The translations under genes were made by a program, and so were the position numbers. Shown here piece after piece: positions 51,411 to 59,298 of a stretch of 64,000 nucleotides of DNA. Source of the stretch: Pedobacter cryoconitis (GTDB lineage Bacteria; Bacteroidota; Bacteroidia; Sphingobacteriales; Sphingobacteriaceae); NCBI RefSeq assembly GCF_014200605.1, contig NZ_JACHCE010000005.1, forward strand, positions 372,001 to 436,000, written 5' to 3'. Positions within the stretch are counted from its first letter, which is position 1, and every line of letters begins with the position of its first letter. The notes beneath the pieces are model-generated. The model was not told the DNA's origin. It ran no database searches and worked only from the letters and a program-made list of their open reading frames with translations.

Positions 51411-52647
51411 ATCATATATACTCATACTGGCACTGAGCAGTTTTGCACTGTGTCCGGCTAAGGCACAGCAGCCGGTAAGAAATCTTGATTATTTTTATCA
51501 GGAGGCTGTTAAACGCAGTCCTTTGTTAAAGGATTATAAAAATCAGCTGCAGTCAAACAGAATCGATAGCATGCGGGTGAAGGCGGGATATCTTCCGCAG
51601 GTGACCGGAATTGCCAACGGAATGTATGCGCCTGTAATTAATGGTTATGGTTTTGATGAGGTGCTGACTAACGGAAAAGCACTTGAAGCAGCACTGAATG
51701 TCAATTATAATCTTGTCAGTAAAAGGAATATCAATAACCAGCTGGAAAGTATTCATTTACAATCAGATTCTATCAGGTTTGCGACCGGTATTTCTACACT
51801 GGATCTGCAAAAAGCGATTACTGATCAGTATATCACTGCATTTGCCAGTCAGCAGCAGGCTGCATTTAACCGGGAGGTTTATCAGCTGCTGCATGAGGAA
51901 GAAACTGTACTTAAAAAACTGACCAGGGCAAATGTCTATAAACAGGTAGATTATCTGACTTTCTTAGTTACTTTTCAGCAGCAGCAATTGCAATGGAAAC
52001 AGGCAGAACTGCAATTGAAAAATGATTACTCAACTTTAAATTACTTAACAGGTATTGCTGATACGACGGCCCATGAATTAGAAGATCCTGGAATTGAACC
52101 GGTAAGCTCAAATACTGGCATTGACTTTTTTGGCCGGAGGTTTGGCATTGACAGTTTAAAGCTGATCAATCAAAGGAAAGCTATTGATTTCAATTATAAA
52201 CCTAAAGCAAGTGTATATGCCAATGGGGGCTATAATTCTTCTTTTGCATTTCAGCCTTACCGGAATTTCGGGACCAGTGTTGGTTTCACGGTCTCTGTAC
52301 CCATTTTTGACGGACATCAGCGCAAAATGCAATATAACAAACTCGCTATTGCGCAGCGGACTATCAATGGATATAAAGAGTTTTTTCAAAATCAGCATAT
52401 GCAGCAGCTCAATCTGCTCCGGCAACAGATCTCTGATCAGACAGGATTATATAAACAGGTTTCAGAACAGATTAAGTTCACTAAAAGCCTGATTCAGGTG
52501 GACAGCAGGTTATTGCAAACCGGAGATATCAGAATAGCTGATTTTGTGATTGCCATTAACAATTACCTGGCGGCGCAAAACCTGATGAGACAGACCAATA
52601 TAACCCGTTTGAAACTGGTTAATCAGCTAAATTACTGGAACCGATAA
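51388..52647 (+). CDS. TolC-like outer-membrane efflux channel
   Basis: A protein of about 419 residues with a signal peptide (ILILALSSFALCPAKAQ). Start is TTG 51388 or GTG 51397; both overlap the end of the PAP2 gene. The sequence has the long amphipathic helices and two short beta parts of TolC proteins (NLDYFYQEAVKRSPLLKDYK, VGFTVSVPIFDGHQRKMQYN, TNITRLKLVNQLNYW). It is the exit duct for the RND system encoded after it. Confidence 0.87.
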   Translation: MHSVEHFKSYILILALSSFALCPAKAQQPVRNLDYFYQEAVKRSPLLKDYKNQLQSNRIDSMRVKAGYLPQVTGIANGMYAPVINGYGFDEVLTNGKALEAALNVNYNLVSKRNINNQLESIHLQSDSIRFATGISTLDLQKAITDQYITAFASQQQAAFNREVYQLLHEEETVLKKLTRANVYKQVDYLTFLVTFQQQQLQWKQAELQLKNDYSTLNYLTGIADTTAHELEDPGIEPVSSNTGIDFFGRRFGIDSLKLINQRKAIDFNYKPKASVYANGGYNSSFAFQPYRNFGTSVGFTVSVPIFDGHQRKMQYNKLAIAQRTINGYKEFFQNQHMQQLNLLRQQISDQTGLYKQVSEQIKFTKSLIQVDSRLLQTGDIRIADFVIAINNYLAAQNLMRQTNITRLKLVNQLNYWNR

Positions 52648-52680
52648 AAGATGTACATCCTGCAAAGAAATATATACCGA

Positions 52681-53607
52681 ATGAAAAAGATGATAATTAA
52701 CGTTTTGCTCCTTACTGTATCTGCAGCATTACTGGTGTCCTGTCAGCAGGGTGCTAAACCAGCAGCCGAGGAAACTGTAACACCGGAAACCCCGGTACAA
52801 GTAGTTACGATCAGTAATTCTGCTTTGAGTGAAGACGTGGTATTAAACGCTACTTCCGCTTATCTTGAAAAAAGCTTTGTGAAAGCGAATACTAATGGTT
52901 ACTTACAAAGCGCAGCTGTACAGGCGGGTACGGTAGTAGGCAGTAACCAGGTTTTATTTAAGCTGATTACTAAAGAAGCACGCGCAATTGGCAATTCAAT
53001 TAACCAGCTTGATCCTGGGTTTAAGTTCTCCGGGATTTCTACTATCCGTGCAGAAAAAAGCGGCTACGTTATACTGGTTAATCATCAAAAGGGTGATTAT
53101 GTACAGGACGGTGAGGCTTTAGCCACGATTATCAATCAATCCAGTCTGGTGTTTTTGCTGGACCTGCCTTATGAAATGCGCAGTGTCCTGGTTCAGAATA
53201 AAACTTTGGAGCTGACTCTGCCTGATGGCGAAAAACTAAAAGGAACAGTTACATCGGCCTTGCCTGCAGTTGATTCTTTAGCGCAAACCCAGCGCATGGT
53301 TATTAAGGTCAATGCTTCACATCCGATCCCCGAAAATCTGATTGCAAAAGTAAGGGTTGTCAAGTCTGCAGTTTCCAATGTACAGGTATTGCCTAAATCG
53401 GCTGTGCTAACTAATGAAACAGAAGATGAATTTTGGGTGATGAAGATGATCAATGATTCTACGGCAGTGAAAACGGTTGTGAAAAAAGGAATGGAGGATG
53501 GGAAGTCGATTCAGATATTATCTCCTGTTTTTGCAGTGAAAGACCGCCTGATTACTATAGGCAATTACGGACTTGCAGACACGGCAAAAGTTAAAATCAC
53601 TAAATAA
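52681..53607 (+). CDS. Periplasmic adaptor lipoprotein with missing alpha-hairpin
   Basis: A 308-residue MFP lipoprotein, start at the ATG at 52681 (lipobox LLVSC, Cys21). An in-frame ATG 30 bases earlier is less likely. The two lipoyl halves (TNGYLQSAAVQAGTVVGSNQ and RAEKSGYVILVNHQKGDYVQ) are separated by only about 27 residues, where other adaptors have a long coiled-coil hairpin. Beta-barrel and membrane-proximal domains follow (KLKGTVTSALPAVDSLAQTQ, VLPKSAVL). It connects the RND pump and channel but must contact TolC in an altered way. The stop overlaps the RND start by one base. Confidence 0.87.
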   Translation: MKKMIINVLLLTVSAALLVSCQQGAKPAAEETVTPETPVQVVTISNSALSEDVVLNATSAYLEKSFVKANTNGYLQSAAVQAGTVVGSNQVLFKLITKEARAIGNSINQLDPGFKFSGISTIRAEKSGYVILVNHQKGDYVQDGEALATIINQSSLVFLLDLPYEMRSVLVQNKTLELTLPDGEKLKGTVTSALPAVDSLAQTQRMVIKVNASHPIPENLIAKVRVVKSAVSNVQVLPKSAVLTNETEDEFWVMKMINDSTAVKTVVKKGMEDGKSIQILSPVFAVKDRLITIGNYGLADTAKVKITK

Positions 53608-56600
53608 TGAAGAACTTTTTTATTTCTCATAGAAATCCGCTCGTTGTTGTACTGATCCTTATCCTGGCGGGTGGCTTGTTTTCCTATCAGCATTTAAAAA
53701 CTTCGCTGTTCCCGGAGATTACTTTTCCTAAAATAAAGATTATTGCAGATGCTGAATTGCAGCCCGTAGATCAAATGATGATTACGGTAACGCGGCCTCT
53801 GGAAAATGCAGTTAAACAAGTGCCTGATCTTCATTTGATCAGGAGCACAACCAGCAGAGGAAGTTGTGAGATTTCTGCGTATATGAACTGGAACGCTGAT
53901 ATTGATTTAAGTCAGCAAAGAATTGAGTCTCAAATAGAAAAAATCAGGAATAGCTTACCGCCAGGGGTGAATTTGTCGGTAGAGAAGATGAATCCTTCGA
54001 TTTTGCCGGTAAGTGGTTATACTTTAGAAAGTCATACACAGTCACCTATTGCCTTAAAAAAATTAGCTACTTATACCATTAAGCCATTCTTGTCACAGGT
54101 TGACGGTGTGTCTGAAATCAGGGTAATCGGAGGGAAGGATAAAGAATACTGGATTCAGCTGGACAGACAAAAAATGAGTGCTTTGTCAATCAGTCCTGAT
54201 CTGTTGAATACAGTTTTAACACAGACAAATTTTATTAAGTCTAACGGGTATTTATCAGATTATAATTATTTGTATTTATCAATTACGGATGCCACTATCA
54301 AAACAAAGACAGATCTTGAAAACCTGATTATCAGTAAAAAGAATAACCGGATAGTCAGGGTAAAAGATGTAGGTGAGGTTAAAATTCAGGAGGGTGTAGC
54401 TTATACCAGGATTAATGCGAATGGTAAAGACGCAATTCTGGTTGCGGTCATTAAACAGCCTAATGCGAATCTGGTAGATCTGTCCACGCAGATGCAGGAA
54501 AAAATTGTAGCACTTAGAAAAATATTGCCTAAAGGAGTAACTATAAAACCTTATTATCAGCAATCTGACTTTGTAGAAGAGTCGGTAAGAAGTGTAAGTG
54601 ATAGTTTATTGATTGGACTGGCTTTAGCCATTATCGTTGCGATTATCTTTTTAAGGTCTTTAAAAGCGAGTGCAACGATATTGATTACCATTCCAATTAC
54701 TTTATGTTTAACTGTAATTGTACTCTATGGAATTGGATATTCTTTGAATATTATGACTTTAGGGGCTATTGCAGCTGCTATAGGCTTGATTATAGATGAT
54801 GCGATTGTAGTGGTGGAACAGATTCACCGTACGCATGAGGAGCATCCCGAAGAACCTACGGTAAACCTGCTGAAAAAAGCTATCGATTATCTGTTTCCGG
54901 CTATGCTGGGTTCTTCGATCAGTACCATTGTGATCTTTGTGCCTTTTGTGCTGATGACCGGGGTGGCAGGATCATATTTTCAGGTGATGACTAATACGAT
55001 GATCATTACTTTAGTCTGTTCTTTCTTTGTCACCTGGATTGGTTTACCAGTTGTATACTTGTTATTAACGAAAGATACTTCAGCTAATTCGGTAAAAGCG
55101 GTTACCCATCAGGTTCATCAGCAGAACTGGGTTTATTATTTTATTAAAAAACCATGGATAAGTTATCTTTCAATGGTTGTTTTAGCGGTGATTATCTTTT
55201 TAATCCTTCCAGGGCTGGAAACTGGATTTTTACCGGAAATGGATGAGGGAAGTGTCGTAGTTGATTATAATTCCCCTCCGGGTACTTCTCTTGCTGAAAC
55301 TGACAGAATGCTCAGGGAGGTAGAGAAACTAATTGTCAAAATACCAGAAGTACAGACTTATTCCCGTAGAACGGGTACACAAATGGGCTTTTTTATTACT
55401 GAACCTAATACTGGTGATTATCTGATCCAGTTGAAACCAGACAGGAAAAGAAGTACAGATGAGGTGATTAGTGATATCAGATCTAAAATACTGGCTTCTC
55501 AACCAGCGTTAAAAGTTGATTTTGGGCAGGTAATAGGGGATATGCTGGGTGATTTAATGAGTTCTACCCAACCTATTGAGGTTAAGATATTTGGTAATGA
55601 ACAGGATAAGTTAAAAGCTTTATCAAAGCAGGTTGCCGAACTGGTAGCAAAGGTTACCGGGACTGCAGATGTGTTTAACGGAATTGTTAACGCGGGGCCT
55701 TCTTTAAATATACAGCCTGATTTCGCACTGCTTGCACAATACGGAATTACACCGGGAGATTTTCAGTTTCAGGTCCAGAATGCTTTACAGGGAAATGTTA
55801 TTGGTAATGTGTATGATCAGCAACAGCTTACGCCGATCCGGATGATTTATCCCGGTGCGAAGCAGTTTGGTATAACAGATGTCAGTAAGCTGCAATTGTT
55901 TTTACCTGGTGGTGGTGTTGTACCTATTCAGAATCTTGCACAGGTGGGCATCAAAGCGGGAGATGCTGAAATTAAGAGAGAGAATTTACAATCTATAGGT
56001 GTGGTAACCGCCAGATTGGAATCCAGAGACCTGGGAAGTGTGATGACAGATATTCAAAAAGTGATCGGATCTAAGGTTAATTTGCCTGCTGGTTATCATA
56101 TTGAATATGGGGGAGCCTATGCAGAGCAGCAACAGTCATTCAAAGAACTGTTAACGATCCTGGTAGCTTCAAGTTTATTGGTGTTCAGTGTGATTTTGTT
56201 TCTTTTTAAGGACTTTAGGATCGCATTTATTATCCTTACGATTTCTTTACTGGGGATTTCAGGAAGTTACCTGGCTTTATTCCTGACACATACACCTTTG
56301 AATGTAGGTAGTTATACGGGGCTGATTATGATTGTAGGGATTATAGGAGAAAATGCAATCTTCACTTTTTTACAGTTTAAAGAGTCTTTACAGGATAAAA
56401 CTGTGGATGAGGCTATTGTTTATTCTATATCGACCAGGTTAAGACCTAAACTGATGACCGCACTGGGAGCTATTATTGCACTGATGCCACTGGCTTTAGG
56501 GATTGGCGCGGGGGCACAGATGCATCAGCCATTAGCCATAGCTGTGATTGGTGGTTTTATAATTGCACTGCCTTTATTATTGATTATTTTACCAAGTATG

Positions 56601-56627
56601 GTCAGAAGGTTTTATAGGGTTAAATAG
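53607..56627 (+). CDS. RND-family efflux pump, inner-membrane subunit
   Basis: A 1006-residue pump with two sets of six TM helices and two porter/docking loops. The TM4 motif is AAAIGLIIDDAIVVVEQIHR (two Asp), with GSYTGLIMIVGIIGENAIF in the second half. This is the AcrB/MdtB-like or HAE-type layout, not the DFG metal-type motif of the CusA protein at 5452. It is a proton-driven exporter of drugs, lipids or other organic compounds; substrate unknown. Last gene of the PAP2-channel-adaptor-pump operon. Confidence 0.94.
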   Translation: MKNFFISHRNPLVVVLILILAGGLFSYQHLKTSLFPEITFPKIKIIADAELQPVDQMMITVTRPLENAVKQVPDLHLIRSTTSRGSCEISAYMNWNADIDLSQQRIESQIEKIRNSLPPGVNLSVEKMNPSILPVSGYTLESHTQSPIALKKLATYTIKPFLSQVDGVSEIRVIGGKDKEYWIQLDRQKMSALSISPDLLNTVLTQTNFIKSNGYLSDYNYLYLSITDATIKTKTDLENLIISKKNNRIVRVKDVGEVKIQEGVAYTRINANGKDAILVAVIKQPNANLVDLSTQMQEKIVALRKILPKGVTIKPYYQQSDFVEESVRSVSDSLLIGLALAIIVAIIFLRSLKASATILITIPITLCLTVIVLYGIGYSLNIMTLGAIAAAIGLIIDDAIVVVEQIHRTHEEHPEEPTVNLLKKAIDYLFPAMLGSSISTIVIFVPFVLMTGVAGSYFQVMTNTMIITLVCSFFVTWIGLPVVYLLLTKDTSANSVKAVTHQVHQQNWVYYFIKKPWISYLSMVVLAVIIFLILPGLETGFLPEMDEGSVVVDYNSPPGTSLAETDRMLREVEKLIVKIPEVQTYSRRTGTQMGFFITEPNTGDYLIQLKPDRKRSTDEVISDIRSKILASQPALKVDFGQVIGDMLGDLMSSTQPIEVKIFGNEQDKLKALSKQVAELVAKVTGTADVFNGIVNAGPSLNIQPDFALLAQYGITPGDFQFQVQNALQGNVIGNVYDQQQLTPIRMIYPGAKQFGITDVSKLQLFLPGGGVVPIQNLAQVGIKAGDAEIKRENLQSIGVVTARLESRDLGSVMTDIQKVIGSKVNLPAGYHIEYGGAYAEQQQSFKELLTILVASSLLVFSVILFLFKDFRIAFIILTISLLGISGSYLALFLTHTPLNVGSYTGLIMIVGIIGENAIFTFLQFKESLQDKTVDEAIVYSISTRLRPKLMTALGAIIALMPLALGIGAGAQMHQPLAIAVIGGFIIALPLLLIILPSMVRRFYRVK

Positions 56628-56645
56628 ATTTTTTGTTTAACGTAA

Positions 56646-56675
56646 AAAGAGCGGCCGGATTTTCTGCCGCTCTTT
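56646..56675. terminator. Bidirectional terminator
   Basis: A perfect 10-bp stem (AAAGAGCGGC/GCCGCTCTTT) with a 10-nt loop lies 18 bases after the RND stop and 15 bases from the end of the convergent beta-propeller gene. Confidence 0.75.
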
Positions 56676-56690
56676 ATCTTTTAACCTGTT

Positions 56691-57698
56691 TTATTTTCCG
56701 TAAGTCAATACCCTGAATGTTCCTGGAAAACGTCCTGATTTTTTACCTTCACCAGGCTTCAAATCTGCCGTAGGCAAAAAGATGTGATGGCTTTCGTAAT
56801 CCAATGCTAATGTCCGCGCACCTTTTTGGGTTTTAACATTTTCAAGTACAGTGAATTTATTGGCATTTATTTCTTTAATTACTGTTAGTGTACCTTCTCC
56901 ATTAGCACTGTAAATAAGTTTTAACTGTGGATCGAAAGCAACGCCATCACTGCCCTCACCAATAGGTAAAGCAGCTATTTTCTGACCAGTAGCAGCATCC
57001 AGAACAAATAATATTTTGTTCGCACAGCCAACAAATAAACGGGATGTTAACCCGTCTATAGCTAAACCAGATGGCTCATCACCACCCGCCAGTTTGTGAC
57101 GTCCGGTCACTTTAAAATTATGGGTATTGATACATACAACTTCATTTTTATCTTCCAGATTGACATAAACATTGCCTTTTCCATCAGATACACCAGTTTC
57201 TGGTTTACCACCCAATGGAATAGTTGCAATTACTTCATCTTTTACAGGATCAATGATACTGGCGTCCAGGCTATGCCCATTAAAGACAAATAGCTTTTTT
57301 GAAAAATCATCATAGAAAATTGCATCAGGGTTATCCCCAACTTTTATCTTTTTCAATACCGTATTGGTATGGAGGTCAAAAACTGTACAATCACCCGATT
57401 TTCCATTACTAGTATATCCTTTTTTTAAGGCCGGAACAATGGCTATACCATGTACTCCTGGTGTATTTTTAATGATACCGACTGAATCTCCTGTGGTCGC
57501 ATTGATAATATTCACCTGTATACCATGAGAGAGGTACAATTTGTTTTGTGTATGATCAGCAAGCAGGTAATCCCAGCTTTCATCACCACTTACTTTATGG
57601 CTGTTTAATAAATGGATTCCTGTTTTTGTTTGTGCCTGTAAAGCTGCTGCTGCACAGAAATTGAGTAGAAGTATGGCTAAGGTGGCCGTCTTTTTCAT
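56691..57698 (-). CDS. YncE-like secreted beta-propeller protein
   Basis: A 335-residue protein, starting at the ATG at 57698 (signal peptide TATLAILLLNFCAAAALQAQ). The rest is a seven-bladed YVTN-type propeller: GDESWDYLLADHTQNKLYLS, VGDNPDAIFYDDFSKKLFVF, IPLGGKPETGVSDGKGNVYV and GEGSDGVAFDPQLKLIYSAN. Each blade carries the strand-turn-strand repeat. These propellers bind ligands, nucleic acid or metals and have no common catalytic activity. A single-gene unit; function unassigned. Confidence 0.85.
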   Translation of the reverse strand: MKKTATLAILLLNFCAAAALQAQTKTGIHLLNSHKVSGDESWDYLLADHTQNKLYLSHGIQVNIINATTGDSVGIIKNTPGVHGIAIVPALKKGYTSNGKSGDCTVFDLHTNTVLKKIKVGDNPDAIFYDDFSKKLFVFNGHSLDASIIDPVKDEVIATIPLGGKPETGVSDGKGNVYVNLEDKNEVVCINTHNFKVTGRHKLAGGDEPSGLAIDGLTSRLFVGCANKILFVLDAATGQKIAALPIGEGSDGVAFDPQLKLIYSANGEGTLTVIKEINANKFTVLENVKTQKGARTLALDYESHHIFLPTADLKPGEGKKSGRFPGTFRVLTYGK

Positions 57699-57785
57699 GA
57701 TGTTTTTGATGCAAAAAAACACATAGACTCTGTAGTAATTCTGGAGGAAAGGAAATATTGGTATGGAAAGGTTTTAAATACTTAT

Positions 57786-58199
57786 TTAGAAGATCAATAT
57801 AAGAGTTCCGCCAATAATTAATAATACCGCAAGACCTGTTTTAACAGTGAGCGGTTCGCCAAGAAAGATAACCGATAATAGAATTGCAATGGCTACACTT
57901 GCCTTATCTACAGGGGCAACCTGTGAAACCTTTCCCATTTGCAGTGCCTTAAAATAAAAGATCCAGGATAAGCCTGTCGCTAATCCTGATAAAAGCAGAA
58001 ATGTCCAGTTTTGTCTGGTCAAACTGGCAATACCGTGATGATCATTTCTGAAAAATACAATCGCCCAGGCCAGTAATAAAATCACCACGGTTCTGATGGC
58101 TGTGGCCAGATTGGAATCTATACCTTTAATCCCGATTTTTGCCAGTATTGCTGTTAATGCTGCAAAGAAGGCCGATAATAAAGCATAGATCCACCACAT
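57786..58199 (-). CDS. Half-size EamA/DMT-type transporter
   Basis: A 137-residue protein with four or five TM helices, corresponding to a single EamA repeat (WWIYALLSAFFAALTAILAK, SQVAPVDKASVAIAILLSVI, FLGEPLTVKTGLAVLLIIGG). Normal EamA transporters have two such repeats in about 290 residues, so this one should work as a dimer, as small multidrug-resistance proteins do. Substrate unknown. It starts two bases past the end of the sterol-desaturase gene, so the two are co-transcribed. Confidence 0.85.
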   Translation of the reverse strand: MWWIYALLSAFFAALTAILAKIGIKGIDSNLATAIRTVVILLLAWAIVFFRNDHHGIASLTRQNWTFLLLSGLATGLSWIFYFKALQMGKVSQVAPVDKASVAIAILLSVIFLGEPLTVKTGLAVLLIIGGTLILIF

Positions 58200-58201
58200 A
58201 T

Positions 58202-59056
58202 TTATTCAGGTTTATTCCTTTTAAAAAAGGGAAATTTAATCAGATGAAAAAAGTTGGAAGGCGGGTGACCATGATATACGTCCAGCCCAAACCGGATCTC
58301 TGAGGCTTCCATTTCTTTATAAGTACCAAACATCCTGTCCCAGATACTAAATACATCGCCATAATTACAATCTGTATACGGCAATTCGAAATGATGATGT
58401 ACGTGGTGCAGGTTAGGGGTGATGAATAATAACCCGCATATTTTCTCCGTCCGTTTTGGGAGCTTTAAATAGGTGTGCGCAATTAAATTGGCAAATGTCT
58501 GTACGGTTTGTCTTAATAAAAGCAATCCTATGGAAGCACCGGCTAAAAATACCCAGACAATCTGGAAACAAACTCTGACAAAAGTTTCACCGGGATGTTC
58601 TCTTACTGTAGTAGAGACATCCATTTCGATATCTGTATGGTGTACCAGATGGAAATTCCATAAAGGCCCCGCTTTATGCATAATTACATGATAAATATAT
58701 TCGAAAAAGTCCATCAGGAAGAAACCAGCAACATATTTTACCCATGGGCTATGGCTATGAGGCAATAAGTATAAAATTCCCCAATGGTGAATGCTGACCC
58801 ATCCGGAAACAAATATAACGATCACTGTCATGGTGAGTTGTATAGGAAGAGCAGTCATGATAAATTTCAGGTTACCCCAGGTATGCTGCCACTTTTTTTT
58901 CAGGGAGTGTAGTGCAACACTAAATTCTGCAAGCCAGATCGAGATAATTACAACAAGATATAAAATGATCTGTATAAGGGTTCCATGATCTTTTAACATG
59001 GATGATATCGTATTCATGCGGGTATTATTAATGAATTTATTTCTTAACCTAAACAA
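58202..59056 (-). CDS. Sterol desaturase/fatty-acid hydroxylase-family membrane protein
   Basis: A 284-residue (or 271 from the ATG at 59017) di-iron membrane protein. The His-box motifs are HVIMHK, HLVHHTD, and HHVHHHFELPYTDCNYGDVF. Four or five TM segments surround them. The family hydroxylates or desaturates lipids such as fatty acids, carotenoids or sterols; bacteria of this group do not normally make sterols, so a lipid or pigment substrate is more likely. The EamA gene follows after two bases. Confidence 0.87.
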   Translation of the reverse strand: MFRLRNKFINNTRMNTISSMLKDHGTLIQIILYLVVIISIWLAEFSVALHSLKKKWQHTWGNLKFIMTALPIQLTMTVIVIFVSGWVSIHHWGILYLLPHSHSPWVKYVAGFFLMDFFEYIYHVIMHKAGPLWNFHLVHHTDIEMDVSTTVREHPGETFVRVCFQIVWVFLAGASIGLLLLRQTVQTFANLIAHTYLKLPKRTEKICGLLFITPNLHHVHHHFELPYTDCNYGDVFSIWDRMFGTYKEMEASEIRFGLDVYHGHPPSNFFHLIKFPFFKRNKPE

Positions 59057-59298
59057 TGATAATACTTAATACTGTAGGAAAACTAAAGGTAAAATTTATT
59101 TGAAAAATCCGACATTAAATAACGATTAAAATCGTTTAGTGTTGATTTTGTGATTAACTTGGATTTTGAACATTACCGGACACTAACTGTTCATTTCCGA
59201 TCAGCTGAATATTTAAAAATGCGCTATTTGTTGTGTTGAGTCATTTTTAAAGGATGGCATCAGTATGGCTATAACGAGATCAGTAAATTAAATTAATT

